From Flavobacteriales bacterium BRH_c54 (GTDB taxonomy: Bacteria; Bacteroidota; Bacteroidia; Flavobacteriales_E; Vicingaceae): a DNA stretch of 64,000 nucleotides. The stretch lies in assembly GCA_000961845.1 (NCBI GenBank), contig LADZ01000009.1, forward strand, positions 1 through 64,000. Reading direction: 5' to 3'. The position numbers were made by a program, and so were the translations under genes. Under the pieces are notes generated by a model. The model saw only the letters and a program-made list of their open reading frames with translations. It ran no database searches and was not told where the DNA came from. How positions within the stretch are numbered: position 1 is the stretch's first letter; each line of letters opens with the position of its first letter. This document shows, piece after piece, positions 40,767-49,081 of the stretch.

Positions 40767-42320
40767 ATGCAGTTATCTATTATTATTGTCAATTACAACG
40801 TAAGAAATTTTTTAGAGCAGTGTCTTACCTCTGTTTTTAAGGCAATAAATGGTATTGATGCAGAGGTTTTTGTGGTGGATAATAATTCTTCGGATGATTC
40901 TTTGGAAATGGTTAGCCAACAATTTCCTGAAGTAATAATTATTGCTAATAAAGATAATGTTGGATTTTCTAAAGCCAATAACCAGGCAATGGCTATTGCT
41001 AAAGGAAGGTATATTTTATTACTAAACCCAGATACAGTAGTAGAAGAAGATACCTTTAGTAAATGTATTGCTTTTTCAGATAAACACCCAGATTTAGGTG
41101 GTTTGGGAGTGAAAATGGTTGATGGCAGTGGGATTTTCCTTCCGGAATCTAAAAGAGGACTACCAACTCCTTCTGTTTCATTTTATAAAATTTTTGGATT
41201 ATCTGCTATTTTTCCAAAATCTAAAACTTTTGCCAAATACCATTTAGCTTATTTAGATAAAGATGAAATTAACGAAATTGAAGTATTATCTGGAGCTTTT
41301 ATGTGGATGCGAAAAAGTGTTTTAGATAAAATTGGTTATTTAGATGAAGCTTTTTTCATGTATGGAGAAGACATTGATTTATCTTACAGAATAACACAAG
41401 CCGGATACAAAAATTACTATTTTCCGGAAGCTCAAATTATACATTACAAAGGAGAGAGCACTAAAAAAGGTAGTATAAATTATGTGTTTGTATTTTACAA
41501 CGCTATGATTATCTTTTCTAAAAAACATTTTGCCAGCAAAGCTAACGTCTTTTCTTTCTTTATCAATATAGCCATTTATTTACGGGCTTTTTTGGCCATT
41601 TTAATGCGTTTTATTACTTACATAAAACTACCGCTAATTGATATTGTTTTTATGTTGAGTTCTTTATTGGTTTTTAATGCTATAAAACCGTTGTTAGGAT
41701 TTCCGAATCAGATAGAATTTTTTGATAATTACGGTATTTTAAATGTGATGGCTGTAGTTTTTTCTTTCTTGGCAGGCTTAGCCATTTCGGGAGCATATTC
41801 TAAAAATGTAAGTATCAAAAAAACAGTTATAGGATTAATGTTGGGGTGTATGATTTTTGTTGGAGTAAATCATCTTTTTCCTGATACTTCTTCATTTTCA
41901 ACAAAGTATATTATTAGCATTTTAGTGGGAGTATTGTTGTTTATTCCTTTTAGCAGGATATTTTTAAACTATTTCAATTATCTTAGAATTAAAAAGAATA
42001 AATACAACAACAGCATTTTGGTTGGCAACGCTTCTTTTATACAAAAAATGAAAGAAAAACTGAAAAATAACAACATTATTACCGTAAAACCGAATAACAA
42101 TTCACAACATGATGATGTCAAAAATTATGCTGGAAAATTGTACCAATTGCCTGACTTAATAGAAATTTATAACGCTAACGAAGTGTATGTAAATTCTAAT
42201 GAAATCACATACAAAAGTATCATTGACTTAATGGATAAAACAAAGAGTAACTATGTAGATTTTAAGTTTATATACAATAATGATGTACTGATTAGTAGCC
42301 AGAAAACGGGAAAGATATAG
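40767..42320 (+). CDS. Family 2 glycosyltransferase with membrane block and C-terminal domain
   Basis: 517 residues. GT2 domain (about 1-235): SIIIVNYNVRNFLEQCL, DNNSSDDSLEM, LLLNPDTVVEED, and the acceptor-site region MYGEDIDLSYRI (about 200-211). Then five or so membrane helices (about 250-415), and a soluble tail (about 425-517) starting NSILVGNASFIQKMKEKLKN. The tail resembles the nucleotide-binding-like segment found before the catalytic part of polyprenyl glycosylphosphotransferases, but without that catalytic part (inference). Likely adds a sugar to a lipid or polysaccharide at the inner membrane. Confidence 0.9.
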   Translation: MQLSIIIVNYNVRNFLEQCLTSVFKAINGIDAEVFVVDNNSSDDSLEMVSQQFPEVIIIANKDNVGFSKANNQAMAIAKGRYILLLNPDTVVEEDTFSKCIAFSDKHPDLGGLGVKMVDGSGIFLPESKRGLPTPSVSFYKIFGLSAIFPKSKTFAKYHLAYLDKDEINEIEVLSGAFMWMRKSVLDKIGYLDEAFFMYGEDIDLSYRITQAGYKNYYFPEAQIIHYKGESTKKGSINYVFVFYNAMIIFSKKHFASKANVFSFFINIAIYLRAFLAILMRFITYIKLPLIDIVFMLSSLLVFNAIKPLLGFPNQIEFFDNYGILNVMAVVFSFLAGLAISGAYSKNVSIKKTVIGLMLGCMIFVGVNHLFPDTSSFSTKYIISILVGVLLFIPFSRIFLNYFNYLRIKKNKYNNSILVGNASFIQKMKEKLKNNNIITVKPNNNSQHDDVKNYAGKLYQLPDLIEIYNANEVYVNSNEITYKSIIDLMDKTKSNYVDFKFIYNNDVLISSQKTGKI

Positions 42321-42329
42321 TTGATAAAC

Positions 42330-42378
42330 GTTATTGGTTAATCGTTATTAGTTAATCTTCAGTCTTCTGACTTTAAAC
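42330..42378. repeat. Heptad-phased degenerate repeat between convergent genes
   Basis: Parses as GTTATTG, GTTAATC, GTTATTA, GTTAATC, TTCAGTC, TTCTGAC, TTTAAAC. Exact GTTAATC units recur at 14-base spacing; the last unit contains the anmK stop codon. Confidence 0.7.
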
Positions 42379-43446
42379 TCCCAAATAAATCGCTCCACCA
42401 ATATTATCTTTTGTAGCTCCTGTAACCGATTGTAGACAATTTACTTCGTTTCTCATTCTTAAAACTCCTAAAAAAGCAAAGATTATCGCTTCTTTATAGT
42501 TGACAATTTTTTCATCAGGAACAATAATAGTTTTATTGCTTACTTGAGCAATTCTTTCTACTAAAAAGGTATTCCAAGCACCGCCACCTGTTACTAAAAC
42601 AGTTTTGCTTTCTGTTGGAAATGCTGCTTTTAATTGATGTGAAATGTGTTCTACAAAAGTACAAAGTTGGTCTTGTATGGATAAAGAACTTTTCTCCAAC
42701 AATGGAAAAATATGATTTTCAATCCACTCTATGCCTAACGATTTTGGTGTTTCTTGTGCATAAAAAGTGAAGGCATTTAGTTCGCTCAATAATTCTTGAT
42801 TAATATTTCCTTGTCGAGCAAAATTGCCGCTTTCGTCATATTCAGCCCCTAGTTGTTGAGCTAAAGCATTCAGTACAATATTACAAGGAGCAACATCATA
42901 TGCTATGATTCGTTGTTTTTGCGAAAAAGATAGATTGACAATTCCTCCTAAATTGAGGCAGATATCATAATTATTAAAAAGAATTTGATCTCCAATCGGA
43001 ACTAATGGAGCTCCTTGTCCGCCTAAAGCAACATCTGTAGAGCGAAAGTCGCAAATAACATTTATTCCGGTTTTAGCAGCAATTTCAGCTCCATTACCAA
43101 TTTGCAAGGTGAAATTTTTATTGGGTTGATGAAAAACAGTATGTCCGTGAGAAGCTATAAAATCTATTGCAGTTTTAGGTATCTTCTTTTCTATTATAAA
43201 ATCGTTAATAGCTATACTAAAAAAACTACCCAACCGATTATTTAATAACATTAACTCTTCTCCTGATAATTGTTTTGATTGAATTAATTGTTCCTTGAGC
43301 TCACTTTTATAAGCTAAGGTTTTAGTATTTAAAATCGTAAAATCCCATTGATTTTCAGTAGAATAATTAAAAGTAACTTCAACCATATCTAAACCATCTA
43401 ATGATGTACCCGACATTAATCCTATTGCATGGTAATTTTCTTTCAT
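42373..43446 (-). CDS. anmK: Anhydro-N-acetylmuramic acid kinase
   Basis: 357-residue cytoplasmic kinase that opens and phosphorylates 1,6-anhydro-MurNAc in cell-wall recycling. N-terminal GLMSGTSLDGLDMVEV (8-23), FIASHGHTVFHQP (about 106-118), GQGAPLVPIGDQ (about 147-158) and NLGGIVNLSF are hallmarks; the C-terminal VTGGGAWNTFL fits the ATP-binding site. Normal length. It is divergent from the acyl-CoA dehydrogenase gene. Confidence 0.96.
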   Translation of the reverse strand: MKENYHAIGLMSGTSLDGLDMVEVTFNYSTENQWDFTILNTKTLAYKSELKEQLIQSKQLSGEELMLLNNRLGSFFSIAINDFIIEKKIPKTAIDFIASHGHTVFHQPNKNFTLQIGNGAEIAAKTGINVICDFRSTDVALGGQGAPLVPIGDQILFNNYDICLNLGGIVNLSFSQKQRIIAYDVAPCNIVLNALAQQLGAEYDESGNFARQGNINQELLSELNAFTFYAQETPKSLGIEWIENHIFPLLEKSSLSIQDQLCTFVEHISHQLKAAFPTESKTVLVTGGGAWNTFLVERIAQVSNKTIIVPDEKIVNYKEAIIFAFLGVLRMRNEVNCLQSVTGATKDNIGGAIYLGV

Positions 43447-43577
43447 AAAACTGCTACTTTTTGAATAAATCTATTAGTTTTGTAACACTTCAAATATATG
43501 TGTTTTTCAGACATAAAATGAAGTGAAATATTACCTTGCAATTTAATTACTATTTTAACAAAAACAATATAAAAGTT

Positions 43578-44717
43578 ATGGATTTTCAATTAACAGAAGA
43601 ACATTTAGCAGTTAGAGATGCTGCAAGAGATTTCGCACAAAACGTATTAAAACCGGGAGTTATAGAAAGAGATGAAAAGCAAGAATTTCCTGCTGAGCAA
43701 GTAAAACAATTAGGAGAATTAGGTTTTTTAGGAATGATGGTTGACCCAAAATACGGTGGTGGTGGAATGGACACTATTTCTTATGTATTGGCCATGGAAG
43801 AAATTAGTAAAGTAGATGCATCTACTTCTGTAGTAATGTCGGTAAATAATTCACTTTATTGCTGGGGAATTGAAAAATATGGAACGGAAGAGCAAAGACA
43901 AAAATATTTGGTACCATGTGCTACAGGGGAAAAGATTGGAGCTTTCTGTTTATCAGAACCGGAAGCTGGTTCTGATGCTACTTCGCAAAGAACTACAGCT
44001 ATTGATATGGGCGACCATTATTTATTAAATGGAACTAAAAATTGGATTACCAACGGTGGTTCGGCATCTTACTATATTGTTATTGCTCAAACTGATGTTG
44101 CTAAAGGACATAGAGGAATTAATGCTTTTATTGTTGACAAAACATGGGAAGGATTTAAAGTAGGAGCTAAGGAAAATAAAATGGGAATCAGAGCTTCCGA
44201 TACACATACTTTATTGTTTAATGATGTGAAAGTACCTAAAGAAAACCGTATTGGCGAAGATGGATTTGGTTTTAAATTCGCGATGTCTGTACTTTCTGGA
44301 GGTAGAATTGGTATTGCTTCTCAGGCTTTAGGAATAGCTTCTGGAGCTTATGAATTAGCATTGGCTTACTCTAAAGAAAGAGAAGCTTTTGGTAAACCAA
44401 TTCATCAACATCAAGCCATTGCCTTTAAATTAGCAGATATGGCTACAGAAATTGAAGCTGCTCGTTTATTATGTTTAAAAGCTGCCTACTTAAAAGACCA
44501 AAAACAAAACTTTGATAAAGAAGGAGCTATGGCCAAAGTTTTTGCCTCTAGAGTAGCTATGTGGGTAACTACAGAAGCTGTTCAGGTACATGGTGGTTAC
44601 GGTTTTGTAAAAGAATACCATGTAGAACGATTAATGAGAGATGCTAAAATCACTCAGATTTATGAAGGAACCAGCGAAGTACAAAAGATTGTTATCTCAA
44701 GAGCTGTTCTTAAGTAA
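43578..44717 (+). CDS. Acyl-CoA dehydrogenase
   Basis: FAD enzyme that oxidises short- or branched-chain acyl-CoA. Start taken at the ATG at 43578 (MDFQLTEEHLAVRDAARDFA), giving 379 residues; the ATG at 43536 adds 14 atypical residues. Signatures: GAFCLSEPEAGSDATSQ (about 122-138), the WITNGG loop, and the C-terminal VHGGYGFVKEYHVERLMRDA and IYEGTSEVQ, whose Glu is the catalytic base. Closest in type to butyryl/short-chain dehydrogenases. No etfAB nearby. Confidence 0.94.
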   Translation: MDFQLTEEHLAVRDAARDFAQNVLKPGVIERDEKQEFPAEQVKQLGELGFLGMMVDPKYGGGGMDTISYVLAMEEISKVDASTSVVMSVNNSLYCWGIEKYGTEEQRQKYLVPCATGEKIGAFCLSEPEAGSDATSQRTTAIDMGDHYLLNGTKNWITNGGSASYYIVIAQTDVAKGHRGINAFIVDKTWEGFKVGAKENKMGIRASDTHTLLFNDVKVPKENRIGEDGFGFKFAMSVLSGGRIGIASQALGIASGAYELALAYSKEREAFGKPIHQHQAIAFKLADMATEIEAARLLCLKAAYLKDQKQNFDKEGAMAKVFASRVAMWVTTEAVQVHGGYGFVKEYHVERLMRDAKITQIYEGTSEVQKIVISRAVLK

Positions 44718-44735
44718 AAGAAGAATTGGAAATAT

Positions 44736-44781
44736 ATATAACGACAAAAGCCTCAGAATCCTGAGGCTTTTGTCGTTATAT
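44736..44781. terminator. Long perfect inverted repeat between convergent genes
   Basis: 21-bp perfect stem (44736-44756 with 44761-44781) with AATC loop. There is no immediate T-run on either strand, but it sits exactly between the acyl-CoA dehydrogenase gene and the convergent lipoprotein gene, so it probably blocks transcripts or stabilises 3' ends. Confidence 0.7.
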
Positions 44782-44806
44782 GTTCTAGTTGTTTTTTTTT
44801 ATGTTT

Positions 44807-45439
44807 TTAAATAGAAACCCCTCCATACATTACTAAAAAAGCATAAATTATACCTGGTAGCCAAAAGAAAAGAGTTAATAATAAATCTAACCAAAAATTA
44901 TTAGTGATTGTGCCTTCATATAAAAACACACCTAAAGGAGGCAAAAATATACCGCATAAAATCAACACTAAATCGTGTGCTTGTTTTGATTGAAAGTTAT
45001 GTTGAGCAATGTTCTCTCCTTTAAAAACTTTACTAGCATCATTCATCTTAGAAAAATCGATGCTTCTGTTATAGTTATCCCAATTGTAATCGGTTTTACT
45101 TTTTAATGTTTCAAAAACTTCTTTTTCAATTATTTCAGTTGAAGTTTCTACAGTACTTGCTAACTCATTGTTTTCAGTTGTAGTCGTGGAGAGATTAATT
45201 TCTTCAGTGGTAGAAGCTGTTAGCGTAATTTCTTCATTTGATTTTGATTCAATTTCGGCTAATTCGTAAGTGTTTTCTCTTTGGTTAATCTTGTCATTAT
45301 TGTTTAGTTTGTTCTCTTTGAAATTTTTAAGGTATTTTCTTTTAGAAAACTGACTTACAACTGCATTTTCAGAGCTACAAGACATAAACAACTGACTTCC
45401 AATAAAAATTAGACTTAATCCTATAATAATCTTTTTCAT
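44807..45439 (-). CDS. Lipoprotein with C-terminal YqaE/Pmp3 membrane domain
   Basis: 210 residues. N-terminal lipoprotein signal with lipobox (QLFMSC, Cys21), a long polar Glu/Thr-rich linker (about 40-140), and a C-terminal Pmp3/YqaE domain (about 155-205: LILCGIFLPPLGVFLYEGT, LLLTLFFWLPGIIYAFLVMY). Pmp3 domains are usually free ~50-residue membrane proteins linked to salt and membrane-potential stress; here one is tethered to a lipidated N-terminus. Such fusions are known in Bacteroidota, function unknown. DUF4834 and carB are upstream in the same direction. Confidence 0.85.
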   Translation of the reverse strand: MKKIIIGLSLIFIGSQLFMSCSSENAVVSQFSKRKYLKNFKENKLNNNDKINQRENTYELAEIESKSNEEITLTASTTEEINLSTTTTENNELASTVETSTEIIEKEVFETLKSKTDYNWDNYNRSIDFSKMNDASKVFKGENIAQHNFQSKQAHDLVLILCGIFLPPLGVFLYEGTITNNFWLDLLLTLFFWLPGIIYAFLVMYGGVSI

Positions 45440-45517
45440 AATATATATTTTTTGTGAATACTTTATAAAGGTAATGCTTTAATTAACGAGATTTACTTAT
45501 CTAAGGTTATTTATTAT

Positions 45518-45790
45518 TTAATCTTTTACCTCTTCATAATCCACATAATCACCAACATTATCCGTATCAGTTTTTTGTGATTTTTTGGTAGTTTTAATTT
45601 TTATTTCGCCTTCTTTTTGTTTGGCAAATTCTTTAGCTTTTTCGCTATCCATAAAATTAGATTGTTGCTGAAATTGTTGTGTTTTTTTATCCACCCAACT
45701 TTTTAAAATAATTGGTAGTAAAAATCGAAATAAAAACTTGAATGCATAATAAACAAGTACAATAATAAGTATAGTGCGTAAGATTTGCAT
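45518..45790 (-). CDS. DUF4834 family small membrane protein
   Basis: 90 residues: one N-terminal membrane helix (about 3-27; ILIIVLVYYAFKFLFRFLLP), then a hydrophilic Gln/Lys-rich segment and an acidic end (YVDYEEVKD). This is the DUF4834 layout seen in Bacteroidota; no function is known. It lies downstream of carB in the same direction. Confidence 0.82.
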   Translation of the reverse strand: MQILRTILIIVLVYYAFKFLFRFLLPIILKSWVDKKTQQFQQQSNFMDSEKAKEFAKQKEGEIKIKTTKKSQKTDTDNVGDYVDYEEVKD

Positions 45791-45807
45791 AAAATAATAG
45801 AAAATTA

Positions 45808-45855
45808 AGAAGTTAGAGATTATTAAACCCTCACATGTTCAAATTTACACATTAA
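45808..45855. repeat. Heptad-phased degenerate repeat between carB and DUF4834
   Basis: Parses as AGAAGTT, AGAGATT, ATTAAAC, CCTCACA, TGTTCAA, ATTTACA, CATTAAT(partial). AGAAGTT is also a unit of the copy at 27691. Confidence 0.5.
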
Positions 45856-48669
45856 TTATTTACTTAAATATAAATTTCGTTCAGCATAAATATCTCTAAA
45901 GAACTTGTCTTTTAAACTATCAATAAACCTTATGGCTTCTCCTGTAGATTTCATTTCCGGTCCTAATTCTTTATTTACATTTGGGAATTTATTGAAGGAG
46001 AATACCGGAATTTTTATAGCGTAGCCTTGTTTTTTAGGGTTAAAAGTAAAGTCTGTTACTTTAGCACCTAACATTACTTTGGTAGCATAATTTACATAAG
46101 GTTCGTCATAAGCTTTGGCAATAAAAGGAACAGTTCTAGAAGCTCTTGGGTTGGCTTCAATTACATAAACCACATCATCTTTTACAGCAAACTGAATGTT
46201 TATTAACCCAACTGTTTTTAATCGCACAGCTATTTTCTTAGTAATATCTTCTATTTGAGTAATAATTAAATCACCTAAATTATAAGGAGGAAGTACTGCA
46301 TAAGAGTCTCCAGAGTGAATACCGGCAGGTTCTATATGTTGCATCACACCAATAATGTAAACATTTTCGCCATCGCAAATAGCATCTGCTTCAGCTTCAA
46401 TTGCTCCGCCTAAAAAGTGGTCGAGCAAAATCTGATTGTCGGGCATTGCTTTTAAAATATCTACCACATGGTGTTCTAACTCTTCTTCATTGATAACAAT
46501 TTTCATTTTTTGTCCACCCAACACATAAGAAGGACGAACCAATAATGGGAAGCCCAAATCTTTAGATAATTGTATAGCTTGTTCAGCACTTTCTACTACT
46601 CCAAATTCTGGGTAAGGAATGTTTAATTCTTTTAACACATTAGAAAAACGCCCTCTATCTTCAGCAATATCCAATGCTTCAAAAGAAGTTCCTATAATTT
46701 TAATACCGTATTTTTCTAATTTTTCGGCTAATTTTAAAGCGGTTTGACCACCTAATTGAACAATAACTCCTTCGGGTTTTTCGTGTTGAATAATATCATA
46801 AATATGTTCCCAAAAAACAGGTTCAAAGTATAATTTGTCAGCAGTATCAAAATCGGTAGAAACAGTTTCGGGGTTACAGTTAATCATAATGGTTTCGTAG
46901 CCCATTTCTTTGGCGGCTAGTACTCCATGTACACAACTGTAGTCAAATTCTATTCCCTGACCAATTCTATTTGGACCTGAGCCTAACACAACTACTTTTT
47001 TTCTGTCTGTAACTATAGATTCATTTTCATCTTCAAAAGTAGAGTAGTAATAAGGTGTTTGAGCAGGAAATTCAGCTGCACAGGTATCAACCAATTTATA
47101 TACTCGCTTAATGTTCATTTCATTTCGCTTGGTGTAAACTTCGCTTTCTAAACACTTTAATAAGTGAGCAATTTGTCTGTCAGCATAACCTTTTTGTTTT
47201 GCTTCATACATCAATTCTTTCGGAATAGAATTTAAGGTATAAGCTTCAATTCTTTTTTCGAGCTTTATAAAATCCTCAATTTGTCTTAAAAACCAATGAT
47301 CAATTTTTGTTTTATCGAAAATGGTTTTAAAAGGAATTCCCATTTTTATGGCATCATAAATATGGAAAAGTCTGTCCCAACTTGGGTTTTCTAAACTTTT
47401 TAAAATTACATCTTGGTTAGTCAATTCTTTACCATCAGCACCCAATCCATTTCTGTTTATTTCTAAACTCTGACAAGCTTTTTGTAAGGCTTCTTGAAAA
47501 GAACGTCCGATACCCATAACTTCACCAACAGATTTCATTTGAAGTCCTAATGTTCTGTTAGCACCTTTAAATTTATCAAAATTCCATCTAGGTATTTTTA
47601 CAATAACGTAATCTAGTGTTGGTTCAAAATAAGCCGAAGTAGATTTAGTAATCTGGTTATCTAATTCTGTAAGGTTATAACCGATAGCTAATTTTGATGC
47701 TATTTTAGCAATAGGATATCCTGTAGCTTTTGATGCTAAAGCAGATGAACGGGAAACTCTTGGGTTAATTTCTATGGCAATAATGTCTTCTTTTTCATCA
47801 GGACTTACAGCAAATTGTACATTACAACCTCCGGCAAAATCTCCGATAGAACGCATCATTTTAATTGCCATATCTCTCATTTTCTGATAAGTGGTATCAG
47901 ATAGAGTCATTGCAGGAGCAACAGTAATAGAATCTCCTGTATGAATTCCCATTGGATCAAAATTTTCAATAGAGCAGATGATTACCACATTGTCGTTTTT
48001 GTCTCTCAATAACTCTAACTCATATTCTTTCCAACCCATCATGGCTTTGTCTATCATTACTTCGTGAATAGGTGAAATGTGTAAGCCTTGGTTTAATAAT
48101 TCATCAAATTCTTTTTCATCGTAAACTATAGCAGCTCCGGCCCCTCCTAAGGTATAAGAAGCCCTGATACACAAAGGGAAACCATATTCTTGAGCTACCT
48201 CTTTTCCTTCTAAGAAAGATTTTGCAGTAGTTTGTGGTGCCATTGGAACACCAATATCTTCCATTAATTTTCTAAATGCTTCTCTGTTTTCGGTAATTTC
48301 AATTGCGGCAATATCCACCCCAATCATTTTCACATTGTATTTTTCCCACAAACCGGTTTCATCACATTCAATACAAAGGTTTAAAGCAGTTTGTCCGCCC
48401 ATAGTAGGTAAAACAGCATCAATATCATGTTTTTGTAAAATTTCTTCAATAGATTCAACCGTAAGCGGTTTAAGATAGATATTATCTGCAACTACCTTAT
48501 CCGTCATAATAGTTGCAGGATTGGAATTGATTAAAGTAACCTCAATTCCTTCGTCTCTTAACGAACGAGCTGCCTGAGAACCGGCATAATCGAACTCACA
48601 AGCTTGACCTATTACTATTGGACCGCTACCTATAATTAAAATATGTTTGATGGATGAATCTTTTGGCAT
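45856..48669 (-). CDS. carB: Carbamoyl-phosphate synthase large subunit, without allosteric domain
   Basis: 937 residues. Two tandem ATP-grasp halves: first half begins HILIIGSGPIVIGQACEFDY (9-28) and contains RVSRSSALASKATGYP; second half begins KVVVLGSGPNRIGQGIEFDY (about 559-578) and contains EANPRASRTVPFI. It makes carbamoyl phosphate for pyrimidines and arginine. It ends soon after GPEMKSTGEAI, where E. coli CarB (1073 residues) continues with a ~140-residue methylglyoxal-synthase-like regulatory domain for UMP and ornithine. So allosteric control must differ. carA is not in the window. Confidence 0.95.
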   Translation of the reverse strand: MPKDSSIKHILIIGSGPIVIGQACEFDYAGSQAARSLRDEGIEVTLINSNPATIMTDKVVADNIYLKPLTVESIEEILQKHDIDAVLPTMGGQTALNLCIECDETGLWEKYNVKMIGVDIAAIEITENREAFRKLMEDIGVPMAPQTTAKSFLEGKEVAQEYGFPLCIRASYTLGGAGAAIVYDEKEFDELLNQGLHISPIHEVMIDKAMMGWKEYELELLRDKNDNVVIICSIENFDPMGIHTGDSITVAPAMTLSDTTYQKMRDMAIKMMRSIGDFAGGCNVQFAVSPDEKEDIIAIEINPRVSRSSALASKATGYPIAKIASKLAIGYNLTELDNQITKSTSAYFEPTLDYVIVKIPRWNFDKFKGANRTLGLQMKSVGEVMGIGRSFQEALQKACQSLEINRNGLGADGKELTNQDVILKSLENPSWDRLFHIYDAIKMGIPFKTIFDKTKIDHWFLRQIEDFIKLEKRIEAYTLNSIPKELMYEAKQKGYADRQIAHLLKCLESEVYTKRNEMNIKRVYKLVDTCAAEFPAQTPYYYSTFEDENESIVTDRKKVVVLGSGPNRIGQGIEFDYSCVHGVLAAKEMGYETIMINCNPETVSTDFDTADKLYFEPVFWEHIYDIIQHEKPEGVIVQLGGQTALKLAEKLEKYGIKIIGTSFEALDIAEDRGRFSNVLKELNIPYPEFGVVESAEQAIQLSKDLGFPLLVRPSYVLGGQKMKIVINEEELEHHVVDILKAMPDNQILLDHFLGGAIEAEADAICDGENVYIIGVMQHIEPAGIHSGDSYAVLPPYNLGDLIITQIEDITKKIAVRLKTVGLINIQFAVKDDVVYVIEANPRASRTVPFIAKAYDEPYVNYATKVMLGAKVTDFTFNPKKQGYAIKIPVFSFNKFPNVNKELGPEMKSTGEAIRFIDSLKDKFFRDIYAERNLYLSK

Positions 48670-48778
48670 TTTCTATTTATTTTTTTATTTTCAATAATTA
48701 TTTCTTGCGTTTGCGAAATTACTTTAATTTGCTGATTGATTAAAGGCTTATTTTTCAACAAAACCTAAAATTTTGTTC

Positions 48779-48807
48779 AAAAAAAAGGGATGCTTTTGCA
48801 TCCCTTT
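48779..48807 (-). terminator. Terminator of rpmH
   Basis: On the minus strand a perfect 10-bp stem (48807-48798 with 48793-48784), AAAA loop and T-run (48786-48779), 18 bases after the rpmH stop. Confidence 0.85.
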
Positions 48808-48824
48808 AATTTATATAAATATGT

Positions 48825-48983
48825 TTATCTCTTATGTCTCGGCTCGTCAGACACAGTTAATCTCTTTCTTCCTTTAGCTCTTCTTCTTGCTAACACTTTT
48901 CTACCATTTGCAGTTTCCATTCTGCTCATAAAGCCATGTTTATTTCTTCTTTTTCTTCTGGATGGCTGAAACGTTCTTTTCAT
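48825..48983 (-). CDS. rpmH: 50S ribosomal protein L34
   Basis: 52-residue basic ribosomal protein, translated by hand: [18 protein letters not shown] at the start, then [18 protein letters not shown], and [12 protein letters not shown] at the end. Length is slightly above the usual 44-46 because of a short C-terminal extension typical of Bacteroidota. It has its own promoter and terminator and is not next to dnaA or rnpA here. Confidence 0.96.
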   Translation of the reverse strand: MKRTFQPSRRKRRNKHGFMSRMETANGRKVLARRRAKGRKRLTVSDEPRHKR

Positions 48984-49013
48984 TTTTTCTATGTTTTATT
49001 TTATTTCGGTCTG

Positions 49014-49043
49014 CAAAAGTATATTTTTTTTCTTTCTCTGCAA
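49014..49043 (-). promoter_or_regulatory. Complete promoter of rpmH
   Basis: On the minus strand TTG (49043-49041), 19 bases, then TACTTTTG (49021-49014): an almost ideal Bacteroidota promoter, 30 bases before the rpmH ATG. Confidence 0.8.
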
Positions 49044-49081
49044 GTAATATTTAAAATTTATTTCATTTTTTTTATGCCGCA

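Noticed and set aside
43536-43577. Upstream ATG of the acyl-CoA dehydrogenase gene
   Set aside because: The extra 14 residues are Asn/Lys/Phe-rich and absent from the family; the start at 43578 gives the usual N-terminus.
48825-49043. Possible replication origin near rpmH
   Set aside because: rpmH lies beside dnaA in some bacteria, but I see no dnaA, rnpA or cluster of DnaA boxes here.
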